From assembly GCF_027023865.1 (NCBI RefSeq), contig NZ_JALVUC010000011.1, positions 1 to 64,000 on the forward strand: a stretch of 64,000 nucleotides of DNA, written 5' to 3'. The position numbers were made by a program, and so were the translations under genes. Shown piece after piece: positions 51,103 to 60,469 of the stretch; within the stretch, counting starts at the first letter, position 1, and each line of letters starts with the position of its first letter. Source of the DNA: Thermococcus sp. Its GTDB lineage: Archaea; Methanobacteriota_B; Thermococci; Thermococcales; Thermococcaceae. The notes beneath the pieces are model-generated. The model was not told the DNA's origin and made no database searches. It worked only from the letters and a program-made list of their open reading frames with translations.

Positions 51103-52203
51103 TTAGCCCCTGTACTTCAGCACATGGATATCCCTAACCAGGCGGTGCCTCTCCTCGTAGTCTGTGTACCTCCCCAGAACTTCAAAGCCGAGCTTCCCGA
51201 GCCACTTTCGCTCTTTCCTGTAAACTCCACCGCCACTCAGCTTATACGCTGGGAAGACGAAAACAACCCTCCCGTTCCTCTTCAGCACGTTGGCAAAGCT
51301 CTCGAAGACAGGATAGTAGAAGCGGTCAAGCTCGTTGGCGAATTTAATTGCTTCGTCCCTGCTAGGGTTCCTCTTGAGGGGCTTTCCAAGGTATGACTCG
51401 GTTACTATCGCGTCGAAGCGCTGTCTAAAGCACCTCTTGAGCTTCCTCGCGTCGCAGACCTCCAGGTGGGCAGAATTTTTGAGGTGGAACTCCTCCCTGA
51501 GCCAGGCGAGGTTCTTCTTTGCCGCGTTTATCTGCCCTCCATCCCTGTCGCACCCGTATGCGTTTAAACCCTGAAGGACGAACTCCTGAACGACGGTTCC
51601 AATGCCGCAGAATGGGTCTAAAAAACTCCCCTTCCTAACTTCGGTAAGGTTAACCATTGTCCTCGCGAGCCTGGGTGGAATTGAAAGGATGGGCTTCTGA
51701 ATGGGCCTCCCGACGTCGAGCTTCTTCAGCTCGAAGGGGTCGGTGACCTTAACCGTCTCGCCGACGAGAGCGCTTTCACCCTCTCTAAAAAGAAAAACGA
51801 AGTCTTTCACCTCTGGAAAGCCCTTCAGGAGCAGCTCCGCCGGCATCGCGTAGACTTTAGCCGGCTTGAAGAACTTTGTAGGACCCCCCTCCTTAAAGTG
51901 TCTCTTTATCTTGCTCCCGAGCTTCCTCCAGAGCCTCCAGTCGTTTCTTCCATAGAGGCTTAAAGTGAAGAACCGAGAGTACTCCAGATCCTTTACGGCT
52001 CCCTCACCCTCCCCTACTATTTTTATCAGCTTCAAAGAGCCACCGAGCCAGTGGAAGTATCTTTCAACCTTACGTGAGGAATTGAATAACAACCAGTAAC
52101 GACTCGACCTGATTGGCTTAACGTTAAGACCGAATCTCCGACTGAAGGAATAAAATTCCGCCTCACTGAGGGCTGGATTTTTACCAAATAGCACCGCGTA
52201 CAT
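51103..52203 (-). CDS. TRM11/TrmG10-like RNA methyltransferase family protein
   Basis: A 366-residue SAM-dependent methyltransferase-fold protein. The C-terminal Rossmann domain has the motif I region GSFLDPFCGIGTVVQEFVLQ, as in TRM11/TrmG10 guanine-N2 methyltransferases. The usual catalytic DPPY is replaced by TESYLGKPL. The N-terminal 170 residues are long enough for a THUMP-type RNA-binding part. It may modify tRNA or another RNA with changed chemistry. The ATG at 52203 begins MYAVLFGKNPALSEAEF; upstream in-frame codons lie in the divergent promoter. Confidence 0.78.
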   Translation of the reverse strand: MYAVLFGKNPALSEAEFYSFSRRFGLNVKPIRSSRYWLLFNSSRKVERYFHWLGGSLKLIKIVGEGEGAVKDLEYSRFFTLSLYGRNDWRLWRKLGSKIKRHFKEGGPTKFFKPAKVYAMPAELLLKGFPEVKDFVFLFREGESALVGETVKVTDPFELKKLDVGRPIQKPILSIPPRLARTMVNLTEVRKGSFLDPFCGIGTVVQEFVLQGLNAYGCDRDGGQINAAKKNLAWLREEFHLKNSAHLEVCDARKLKRCFRQRFDAIVTESYLGKPLKRNPSRDEAIKFANELDRFYYPVFESFANVLKRNGRVVFVFPAYKLSGGGVYRKERKWLGKLGFEVLGRYTDYEERHRLVRDIHVLKYRG

Positions 52204-52322
52204 GGTTAAAACTTCAACGGGGCCATTTAAAAACGTTCCGAGGGATAACTTAATAAGTGAAAATGCATAATATTCCAACGAAGACCTTGACAATATCCTT
52301 AATCACCCGGGGGCGATATTGT

Positions 52323-53603
52323 ATGTTAATCAACGAAATCCTCTCATCTGTTGAGGTAATTCCAGAGCCCTATGTAAAATCTGCAACATATGCTAAAATA
52401 GGCGAGAGGCTCGTTTCGGTCCACAACGAAGGTTTTAAAACGGCCTTCGTGAAGGCAATGGAAACCGTTAAGGACATAGACAATCCTATGACAGCATTCC
52501 GCGCACTCCTTTCGATTGGATATTCAATGGGCAAGGCTGGTCTGAAATCTTCGAAGAGGATCTACCATAGTGTTTTTGAGGATTCCCGGGTTCTCCCGGA
52601 TGCACAGAGGGATATAGTCCTCCAGACTGCTAGCACCTATCTTATCGCCCTTGGGGACCTTGGCGAGGCCATCCGCTTTGCCGGCGACATCTCCAACCGT
52701 GAACTGCGCAACGAGACCCTATACAGTATAATTCGCGCCGGAAGCAGGGCCATGGGGAAAAGTCAGCTGGAGATTGCTTACCACATCAGAAAGATAAAGC
52801 TCGCCCTTGAGTACATCGATGGAGAACCTTACCGCTCCAAGTCCCTCCTTGAGGTCATCAAGGCCTACCTTGCTATGGGAAACTACGATGGGGCGGTTTC
52901 AATGCTTCGCGAGGTAGAGGTCAGGGAGTGGGCGAAGCGCGCTTTCAAGGAGGTTGTTTTCTTCATGAAGGAGAAAGGCGTCCTCGGCCACTACATCGAT
53001 GCACTTGAGGGAACCGCAAAGGCCCTGATAGAACGCTTTGATGGGGCCTTTGTAGAGGAAATGGCTCTTGCCCTTGCCCTTTCCAGCCACGGAAGTGCAG
53101 CTCTCGACCTCATCCGCCGCATTGAGAGCGATGACCTTCTGGCAAAGATCGCCCTCGAACTCCTCGAGAGGGACGCGGGTGCACTCGTCTCTTACATTGA
53201 TGCCCTCACCGACGAGGAGGCGGTTCCCGTTGGGAAGGCCGTTCTGAACAGAATTCTGGAGCTTAGAGATCTTGACCTTTGGGATGTCGTCGTGGCGGTT
53301 GGAAGGAGCACCGCAAATGAGGAGGTCTGGGCGAAGATAGCGCGCTTCTACGTCCTCAACAACAGGCTGGAGGATGCGATGAAAATCGGAATGATGATGA
53401 AGGACAAGCGCCTGCGCTCCATAGTCTTGGCGGACGTGGCCCACAACTTCGTTAAGTCTGGAGGGGTCGAGAGGGCCATTGATGCTGCGCTTGAAGTCAG
53501 GGACATAAAGTTCGCTTCGTTCCTTGTGTCTGAGATACTCCTGGCCGCGCTGGACACTGAACTTAATGGGAGGGTTGTGCCGTGGAACGACTCAAGATGC
53601 TGA
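52323..53603 (+). CDS. Large helical-repeat (TPR/HEAT-like) protein
   Basis: A 426-residue soluble protein built from helix pairs of about 33 residues with TPR-like positions (YLIALGDLGEAIRFAGDI, AYLAMGNYDGAVSMLREV, RFYVLNNRLEDAMKIGMMM). It is probably a protein-binding scaffold. I do not recognise a named family, though Thermococcales carry similar proteins. GGGGGCGATATTGT precedes the ATG at 52323. It overlaps the next gene by 22 bp. Confidence 0.7.
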   Translation: MLINEILSSVEVIPEPYVKSATYAKIGERLVSVHNEGFKTAFVKAMETVKDIDNPMTAFRALLSIGYSMGKAGLKSSKRIYHSVFEDSRVLPDAQRDIVLQTASTYLIALGDLGEAIRFAGDISNRELRNETLYSIIRAGSRAMGKSQLEIAYHIRKIKLALEYIDGEPYRSKSLLEVIKAYLAMGNYDGAVSMLREVEVREWAKRAFKEVVFFMKEKGVLGHYIDALEGTAKALIERFDGAFVEEMALALALSSHGSAALDLIRRIESDDLLAKIALELLERDAGALVSYIDALTDEEAVPVGKAVLNRILELRDLDLWDVVVAVGRSTANEEVWAKIARFYVLNNRLEDAMKIGMMMKDKRLRSIVLADVAHNFVKSGGVERAIDAALEVRDIKFASFLVSEILLAALDTELNGRVVPWNDSRC

Positions 53604-53890
53604 TGGGAAGAAGGAATGGCATGCATCGCCTCGACTTTTTAAGGGATATGGTGGTAGTTCTCCTAACCGACCGGGGGATCTATTCCGACGAGACTCTGTT
53701 CAGAGACGCCGTTGAGGAGATATACAGAACCTTGAGGGAGGTCGTTCTTGAGGAGGGGAACCGGGACGCCGTTGAAGCCTACGAGCTTGCGGTTCTCCTA
53801 CGTGCGGTGGTTTTCCAACGGGTTCTGGATGTGGAAAGCGCTTTAAAGGCCATCGAGAAATCCCTCTCAGGTGAGGGGAATGCTCTTTGA
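53582..53890 (+). CDS. Small helical protein downstream of the repeat protein
   Basis: A 102-residue protein, all helical in prediction by eye (RDAVEEIYRTLREVVLEEGN, LAVLLRAVVFQRVLDVESAL). It starts at a GTG with GGGAGGG upstream inside the end of the repeat-protein gene and ends inside the YjbQ gene, so three genes are overlapped. The family was not recognised. It may bind the upstream repeat protein. Confidence 0.6.
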   Translation: MERLKMLMGRRNGMHRLDFLRDMVVVLLTDRGIYSDETLFRDAVEEIYRTLREVVLEEGNRDAVEAYELAVLLRAVVFQRVLDVESALKAIEKSLSGEGNAL

Positions 53891-54302
53891 GCTTGAGGTT
53901 CCAACTTCTGAAAAGTTTCAGATAGTTGATATAACTGATGACGTTCAGAGGCTTGTCTACCGCTCCAAGGTGAAGCACGGCATAGTCATCGTCTTCACCC
54001 GGCATACCACAACCGGCCTCTTTATAAACGAGGCTGAAAATGGACTCCTTGAAGACATAAAGGCCAAGATGAAGGAACTTGTGCCCAAAGGCGCCGGCTA
54101 TTCTCACGACCGTATTGACGGCAACGCACATTCCCACATCAGGGCAAGCCTGTTTCTAAACCCTGAGGTGGTCATCCCCATCGACGAGGCTGAGCTTCAG
54201 CTCGGCACCTGGCAGAGGATTCTCTTCGTTGAACTCGACGGTCCGAGACACAGGAAGGTTCAGGTAATGGTTTGTCCCTGCCCAGAGTTCCTAGAGGAAT
54301 AA
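53880..54302 (+). CDS. YjbQ/UPF0047 family protein
   Basis: A 140-residue trimer-forming family; some members show thiamine-phosphate-synthase side activity, but the true role is unsettled. FTRHTTTGLFINEAENGLLE and DGNAHSHIRASLF (His cluster) and GTWQRILFVELDGPRHRKVQ are the conserved parts. The ATG at 53880 lies after AGGTGAGG; a GTG 9 nt earlier is in frame. It is convergent with the GTPase gene, separated by one base. Confidence 0.9.
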   Translation: MLFELEVPTSEKFQIVDITDDVQRLVYRSKVKHGIVIVFTRHTTTGLFINEAENGLLEDIKAKMKELVPKGAGYSHDRIDGNAHSHIRASLFLNPEVVIPIDEAELQLGTWQRILFVELDGPRHRKVQVMVCPCPEFLEE

Positions 54303-54303
54303 A

Positions 54304-54861
54304 CTAAACGTACTGAGCGTAATGCGCTATCCTCTCGAGGAGTTCGTTGAAGCCCTTGTAGGTAACGAGCGAGAGGGGGACGGTCTCCTGTTCAAGCCTC
54401 TTCTTTATGATTTCCCTAAGTTCTTCAACGCGCTCCCTCGGAACGAGGTCTATCTTGTTGATTACCACTATTATCGGCTTCTCGTAGCGCATCTTAAGGA
54501 CGTGGTGGAGCCTCTCCATCCCCCTGTGTAGGCCAACCGTTGCATCGACCATGTGAATGATAATGTTCGCTGAGACTATCTCGTCAATTATCCCCCTAAA
54601 ACGCTCCTCGCTGAGCACCTTTCCCCTTGTTTCCCCCTGGGGGTCAAAGAGGCCGGCCGTGTCGATGAGCACGAACTCATCGGCCCCCCCGAGTGGATTC
54701 TTCATGCCCTTCGGTATCTTGAGCTTGCCAAAGCGCCGCCTTATCACCCCTTTGGTCGTCCCAGGTAGGTTCTCGACCTCGCTCACCCTCCCCCCTATGA
54801 GGGCGTTCATGAGTGTTGATTTACCTACGTTCTCCGCCCCAATAATCGCAACCTTTATCAT
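54304..54861 (-). CDS. Small Era/Der-like GTPase
   Basis: A 185-residue P-loop GTPase with a single G domain. G1 IIGAENVGKSTLMNALIGG, G2 region PGTTKGVIRRR, G3 LIDTAGLFDPQGE and G4 VVINKIDLVPRE are present. There is no KH or second G domain, so it is not a canonical Era or Der; archaeal members may act in ribosome assembly. The ATG at 54861 follows GGTGAGGGT; a longer in-frame reading to 54912 is unlikely. Confidence 0.85.
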   Translation of the reverse strand: MIKVAIIGAENVGKSTLMNALIGGRVSEVENLPGTTKGVIRRRFGKLKIPKGMKNPLGGADEFVLIDTAGLFDPQGETRGKVLSEERFRGIIDEIVSANIIIHMVDATVGLHRGMERLHHVLKMRYEKPIIVVINKIDLVPRERVEELREIIKKRLEQETVPLSLVTYKGFNELLERIAHYAQYV

Positions 54862-54910
54862 ACCCTCACCCCAAGTGGTGATGAGCCAAAGAGATATAAA
54901 GGTGATGAAC

Positions 54911-55225
54911 ATGCCCAGGCGGGTTAAATTCGGTCACCATTACTACTATATCGTCACAGTCGATGACCTTCATTCGGGCGGCTTCAGGGGAAAGAACGTT
55001 GTCATTGAAGGCACGGTAGAGGACAAACCCTTAGTCGAGTTCCTGCCTATGGAACTGCCCGGTTACAGGACTACCTTTCGAGTTTCTGGCATAAGGGTCG
55101 AATTCTCCGGAAGCCCGTGCATCAGCTTGGGGGATAGAGTCAGGGTCTACGGCCGCTTCCTTGGTGACTGCATAATCTCTAGTGCCGTTGAGACAGAGAG
55201 AGCGCTCTTCACAACGGAGGAGTGA
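54911..55225 (+). CDS. OB-fold nucleic acid-binding protein
   Basis: A 104-residue protein. VIEGTVEDKPLVEFLPME, YRTTFRVSGIRVEFSG and SLGDRVRVYGRFLGDCIISS trace the five strands of an OB-fold like those in single-strand binding proteins. Upstream codons GTG-ATG-AAC precede the ATG at 54911, which is chosen because AAAGGTGAT ends 4-5 nt before it. It begins an operon with the HD phosphohydrolase gene, divergent from the GTPase. Confidence 0.7.
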   Translation: MPRRVKFGHHYYYIVTVDDLHSGGFRGKNVVIEGTVEDKPLVEFLPMELPGYRTTFRVSGIRVEFSGSPCISLGDRVRVYGRFLGDCIISSAVETERALFTTEE

Positions 55226-55227
55226 AA

Positions 55228-55788
55228 ATGTCCCTCATTGAGCTTTTTCTCGAGGCCGGCAACCTCAAGAGACTCCCGAGAACTGGCTGGCTTCTCCGTG
55301 GGATCAAGAACCCAGAGAGTATAGCGGATCACAGCTTCAGAACAGCCCTAATAACACTCTTCCTCGCGGATGAGCTGAAATCCAAAGGCGTTGAGGTCAA
55401 TATTGAAAAGGCTATTAAGATGACCCTTCTACACGATTTGGCCGAGGCTAGAATAACCGACGTGCCGCTCACTGCCCAGGAATACCTCAACAAAGCGACC
55501 GGCGAGAGGGAAGCACTCCAAGAGATGCTCTCCCCGGTCGGTCGTCGGGACCTATTGGATCTCTTTGATGAGTACGAAAACGAGACCACCCTCGAGGGCA
55601 AGCTCGTAAAGTTCGCGGACAGGTTGGAGATGCTGGTTCAGACCCTTGAGTATGAGCGAACTGGATTCCAAAACCTCGACGAGTTCTGGGGGGCCGTTGA
55701 GAAGCTCAGGGAGAGCGAGCTTTACGACGAGCTAGGTTATTTGGTGGAGGAACTCCTCAAATTGAGAAAACACGAGAGTTTACGTTAA
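55228..55788 (+). CDS. HD domain phosphohydrolase (YfbR/HDDC2 5'-deoxynucleotidase type)
   Basis: A 186-residue HD protein. SIADHSFRTALITLFLADEL, TLLHDLAEARITDVPLT and LVKFADRLEMLVQTLEYERT contain the His, His-Asp and Asp metal ligands in the order of 5'-deoxyribonucleotidase YfbR and HDDC2. Dephosphorylation of dNMPs is a likely reaction. The ATG at 55228 follows GGAGGAGTG; a GTG 6 nt upstream is also in frame and overlaps the previous stop. Confidence 0.87.
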   Translation: MSLIELFLEAGNLKRLPRTGWLLRGIKNPESIADHSFRTALITLFLADELKSKGVEVNIEKAIKMTLLHDLAEARITDVPLTAQEYLNKATGEREALQEMLSPVGRRDLLDLFDEYENETTLEGKLVKFADRLEMLVQTLEYERTGFQNLDEFWGAVEKLRESELYDELGYLVEELLKLRKHESLR

Positions 55789-55803
55789 TGCCTTTGTTTG
55801 CTC

Positions 55804-55823
55804 AAAATGTTTAAATACATTTT
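55804..55823. promoter_or_regulatory. Inverted repeat over the wtpA TATA box
   Basis: AAAATGT-TTAAAT-ACATTTT is a perfect 7-bp inverted repeat whose centre, TTTAAATAC, is the TATA box. A regulator bound here would block TBP. The wtpA ATG at 55849 follows after 25 nt, with GGTGGG in the short leader. Confidence 0.5.
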
Positions 55824-55839
55824 CTGTCATCCTACTTAG

Positions 55840-56910
<1,071 letters not shown>

Positions 56911-56952
56911 CCGCTTTCCCTCTTTTTGTTAAATAAACCGATAGGAGGCGAA

Positions 56953-57729
56953 ATGACCCTTATCGAGTGGGGAACCATGAGGCGCGACTACACCCTGTAC
57001 TTCTTTGCCGCACTCGGTAGCTTCCTCATCGTCTACATACTCCTCCCCCTGGCTACGATATACGCGAGACAGGCCGGTGATTTTGACACCTTCGTTAAAA
57101 CCCTCCACGACCCAATAGTGATTTCGGCGGTTAAACGCTCCCTTCTCACGGCAACGGCAACGGCTTTGATAGCGATCACCCTGGGGGTCCCCCTCGGCTA
57201 TATCCTGGCCAGAAAAGACTTCCATGGAAAGAGCCTCGTCCAGGCCATCATAGACGTTCCCATAGTCATCCCCCACTCGGTCGTTGGAATAATGCTCCTC
57301 GTGACCTACTCCACCTACATCCTCGACAACTATCGGGGGATAATTGCGGCTATGCTATTTGTTTCTGCATCCTTCACCGTAAACTCCGCGAGGGACGGCT
57401 TTTTAGCTGTGGATGAGAAGCTTGAGGCCGTTGCGAGAACTCTCGGTGCCTCCCGCCTCAGGGCCTTTTTCTCGATATCCCTCCCAATGGCCTTTCCCAA
57501 CATAGCTAGTGGGGCGATAATGACCTGGGCGAGGGCCATAAGCGAGGTCGGTTCAATCCTGATAGTTGCATATTACCCGATGACGGCACAGGTTCTGATC
57601 CTCGAGTACTTCAACAACTACGGCTTGAGAGCTTCAAGGCCGATAGCGGTTCTCATGGTCACGATAAGCCTTGGAATCTTTGTAGTTCTCAGATGGCTGA
57701 TAGGGAGGAGTGCCAATGCTCCGCGCTGA
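56953..57729 (+). CDS. wtpB: Tungstate/molybdate ABC transporter permease
   Basis: A 258-residue permease with about five to six membrane helices and the EAA loop [20 protein letters not shown] that contacts the ATPase. The sequence of [11 protein letters not shown] and [20 protein letters not shown] matches ModB/WtpB permeases. GGAGGCGAA precedes the ATG at 56953; an upstream in-frame TTG is less likely. wtpA lies 42 bp before, wtpC overlaps its end by 14 bp. Confidence 0.93.
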   Translation: MTLIEWGTMRRDYTLYFFAALGSFLIVYILLPLATIYARQAGDFDTFVKTLHDPIVISAVKRSLLTATATALIAITLGVPLGYILARKDFHGKSLVQAIIDVPIVIPHSVVGIMLLVTYSTYILDNYRGIIAAMLFVSASFTVNSARDGFLAVDEKLEAVARTLGASRLRAFFSISLPMAFPNIASGAIMTWARAISEVGSILIVAYYPMTAQVLILEYFNNYGLRASRPIAVLMVTISLGIFVVLRWLIGRSANAPR

Positions 57730-58750
57730 GGAAATCTCCAAGGATTGGAGGGAGTTCCACCTCAGGGGTATAACCTTTGAGGTTGAAAGTGGTGAGTACT
57801 TCATAATCCTCGGTCCGAGCGGTGCCGGAAAGACCGTTCTCCTTGAAATCATCGCCGGAATCATAGAGCCTGACGGGGGCAGAGTCTACCTTAACGGAAG
57901 GGATGTTACGGATTTACCGCCCGAGAAGAGAGGCCTGGCCTACGTTCCCCAGAACTACGCCCTCTTCCCAAACATGAGCGTTTACGACAACATAGCCTTT
58001 GGACTGAAGGTCAGAGGGGTTCCAAAGGGTGAGGTTGAGAGAAAAGTGAAAGATATATCCGAAGTCATTGGCATCTCCCACCTGCTCTCCAGAAAGCCGA
58101 GAACCCTGAGCGGTGGGGAGCAACAGAGGGTAGCCCTCGCGAGGGCGCTCGTAGTTGAACCTCCCCTGATACTCTTGGATGAACCCTTTGCGAACCTCGA
58201 CGTCCAGACCCGCTCGAAGCTTTTGAGTGAGATGAAGCTCTGGAGGGAAGAGCTCGGGTTCACTACCCTTCACGTCACCCACTCCTTCGAGGAAGCGGTC
58301 AGCCTCGGCGACCGCGTCGGTGTTATGCTCGGCGGAAGGCTCATCCAGGTCGGTTCCGTTAGAGAAGTCTTCTCAAGGCCGGCAAACGAAGAGGTTGCCC
58401 GCTTCCTGGGATTCGAAAACGTAATTGAGGGAATCGCCAAAGGGAGAAAGCTACAGGTCAACGGCATTGAGATAGAGCTTCCGATAGAGGCCAGTGGAAG
58501 GGTCCGCGTCGGTATAAGACCCGAGGATATAATCCTCTCGACGGAAGAGGTAAGGACCTCGGCCAGGAACACCTTTGAGGCGACCGTTGAGGGCATAGAA
58601 GAACTCGGACCCCTCGTGAGGGTCAGGCTTAACGCCTCCGGAACGGCACTTTCGGCATTCGTAACCCGTTCCTCGATGCTTGAAATGAATTTGACGCCCG
58701 GAAAAAGGGTCTGGATGAACTTCAAGGCGAGCGCCCTTCACGTCTTCTGA
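57716..58750 (+). CDS. wtpC: Tungstate/molybdate ABC transporter ATP-binding protein
   Basis: A 344-residue ATPase with Walker [17 protein letters not shown], signature [16 protein letters not shown], Walker [13 protein letters not shown] and the switch THSF, followed by a TOBE/oxyanion-binding C-terminal domain ([17 protein letters not shown]). The extra domain may sense tungstate and inhibit transport. GGGAGGAGTG precedes the ATG at 57716. Its end overlaps the convergent TrmO-like gene by 29 bp. Confidence 0.94.
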   Translation: MLRAEEISKDWREFHLRGITFEVESGEYFIILGPSGAGKTVLLEIIAGIIEPDGGRVYLNGRDVTDLPPEKRGLAYVPQNYALFPNMSVYDNIAFGLKVRGVPKGEVERKVKDISEVIGISHLLSRKPRTLSGGEQQRVALARALVVEPPLILLDEPFANLDVQTRSKLLSEMKLWREELGFTTLHVTHSFEEAVSLGDRVGVMLGGRLIQVGSVREVFSRPANEEVARFLGFENVIEGIAKGRKLQVNGIEIELPIEASGRVRVGIRPEDIILSTEEVRTSARNTFEATVEGIEELGPLVRVRLNASGTALSAFVTRSSMLEMNLTPGKRVWMNFKASALHVF

Positions 58751-59387
58751 GCTTATCTTTTATCTCGACAGGCAGGCTTTCGTACACCCCCTCCAGCGTT
58801 TCAATCAGCTCGACCAGTTCTTCAGCTGTCAGCGTCGTTGCCTTCGGCCCTATCTCGAGGATTACTGCATCGTACTCCCCCGGCGAAACCTCCTCAAGCT
58901 CGTCTAAGTGCTCGTTCTCCCTCGGGATAATGTTAACCTCGTCGATCATCCTACCCCCTCTAATGTCGGCTTCCCTCCCCTCTATGGGCATCTCCTTGGG
59001 GCAGTCGTACCTCTCAACGAAAATTTTTATATCGACAACCGGAGTGCCGTCCATTGCATCTATCCAATCTATGTAGAGGCGGTTTCCTTCAATGCGATGG
59101 ATTCTGACGGTGTAGAGCGCTACCGGGTTCGGCCTGTAGGGTGAGCGCGTTGCGAAGACCCCAGTCAAGGGGTTCTTGGGATTGCCGTAGGGGTGAACTT
59201 TTAGAACTCTTCTCCCTGCAGGTGTATCGCTCCTGTGGAACCAGAGGACGAGCTTTATCCAGTCTCCCTCATGCAGGCCTTCAATCGCTTCCCGAAACTT
59301 GTGAAGGATTTCAATGTAAGTTTCCTGAAGTTCCTCGTTCTTCCTTACATATCTGATAGGGAGAATTTTAAAGGGTTCAAATTTCAT
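58722..59387 (-). CDS. TrmO/TsaA-like tRNA methyltransferase family protein with C-terminal extension
   Basis: A 221-residue protein. The first about 150 residues are the TsaA/TrmO beta-barrel domain: [39 protein letters not shown] and [17 protein letters not shown], motifs that bind SAM and methylate N6 of t6A37 in tRNA-Thr of bacteria. The remaining 70 residues ([33 protein letters not shown]) are an extension with unknown role. No strong ribosome site is seen upstream; a minus-strand TATA-like CTTTTAAAGG lies about 30 nt before the ATG. Confidence 0.82.
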   Translation of the reverse strand: MKFEPFKILPIRYVRKNEELQETYIEILHKFREAIEGLHEGDWIKLVLWFHRSDTPAGRRVLKVHPYGNPKNPLTGVFATRSPYRPNPVALYTVRIHRIEGNRLYIDWIDAMDGTPVVDIKIFVERYDCPKEMPIEGREADIRGGRMIDEVNIIPRENEHLDELEEVSPGEYDAVILEIGPKATTLTAEELVELIETLEGVYESLPVEIKDKLRRREGRSP

Positions 59388-59494
59388 CGTATCACTGAAC
59401 CATCTTTTCTCCGGAACTTTTAAAGGAACCGCAAGATTTAAAACTCTATCTTATTATTAGCGACGGAAATCCAATAGTAATAGCGGTGGTTATA

Positions 59495-60469
59495 ATGGAC
59501 GTTGAGGAGCTGAAAGAGCTGTCGTCTTCGATCGTTGAATCAGTTTCAAGCGTTTACATTGGAAACGATAACGTTATTATGAAAACACTTACCGCGGCTC
59601 TTGTCAACGGCAACGTTCTCTTTGAAGATCACCCTGGTCTTGGTAAAACGCTTCTCGCAAAGGCGTTTTCAAGAGTTCTTGGTCTGGATTATAGGAGAGT
59701 TCAGTTTACTCCAGATTTACTCCCTGCAGACATACTGGGAACCAAGGTGTGGCGTCAGAACCTCGGAGCTTTCGAGCTTGTTAAGGGGCCTATTTTCACC
59801 AACGTCCTCCTTGCCGATGAAATAAATCGTGCTCCCCCGAAAACGCAGAGCGCCCTCCTCGAGGCAATGGAAGAGAAACAGGTCACGATTGAGGGTGAAA
59901 CTCTGAAACTGGAGAAGCCGTTCTTTGTAATAGCAACGCAGAATCCAATCGAGTATGAGGGAACTTATCCCCTTCCCGAGGCTCAGCTTGACAGGTTTCT
60001 CCTCCGTCTCAGTGTAGGCTATCCCGAAACCCTCGAAGACGAGATTGCAATCCTCGAGGCGAGGATTAAGTGGAAGAAAGATGACCCGACGGCTGACTTG
60101 AGGCCCGTTATTGACAGAGGGACCTTTTTGAGGATGCAGGAAATTGTTGAGAACTCGGTGTACGTTAGCAGACCTGTTGTGAAATACATTGCAGAGCTCG
60201 TGAGAAACGCGAGGATGGACGATAGAGTCGAGGCAGGGCCGAGTCCTAGGGGTGCCCTTGCTCTGTTGAAGGCATCAAAGGCAAACGCCGCTTTGGAAGG
60301 GAGAGATTTCGTGATTCCCGACGATGTGAAGCGGTTTGCGGTTGATGCTCTTGCCCACAGAATCGTAATAAAAGCCGAGTACTCCTTTGAGGGGATTAGT
60401 GGGAGAAACGTGGTCAAAAGGGCACTACATAATACTCCCGTACCCAAGGAAAACGAGAGTGAAGAGTGA
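59495..60469 (+). CDS. MoxR-type AAA+ ATPase
   Basis: A 324-residue MoxR ATPase. Walker A is in HPGLGKTLLAKAFSRVLG, Walker B in VLLADEINRAPPKTQSALL, followed by EKQVTIEGETLKLEKPFFVI and ATQNPIEYEGTYPLPEAQLD, the sensor-1 and family signature. Such ATPases work with DUF58/VWA proteins to mature metal enzymes or to support envelope functions. The ATG follows GGTGGTTAT. Its stop overlaps the next gene, and a DUF58 protein gene lies two genes downstream. Confidence 0.92.
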   Translation: MDVEELKELSSSIVESVSSVYIGNDNVIMKTLTAALVNGNVLFEDHPGLGKTLLAKAFSRVLGLDYRRVQFTPDLLPADILGTKVWRQNLGAFELVKGPIFTNVLLADEINRAPPKTQSALLEAMEEKQVTIEGETLKLEKPFFVIATQNPIEYEGTYPLPEAQLDRFLLRLSVGYPETLEDEIAILEARIKWKKDDPTADLRPVIDRGTFLRMQEIVENSVYVSRPVVKYIAELVRNARMDDRVEAGPSPRGALALLKASKANAALEGRDFVIPDDVKRFAVDALAHRIVIKAEYSFEGISGRNVVKRALHNTPVPKENESEE

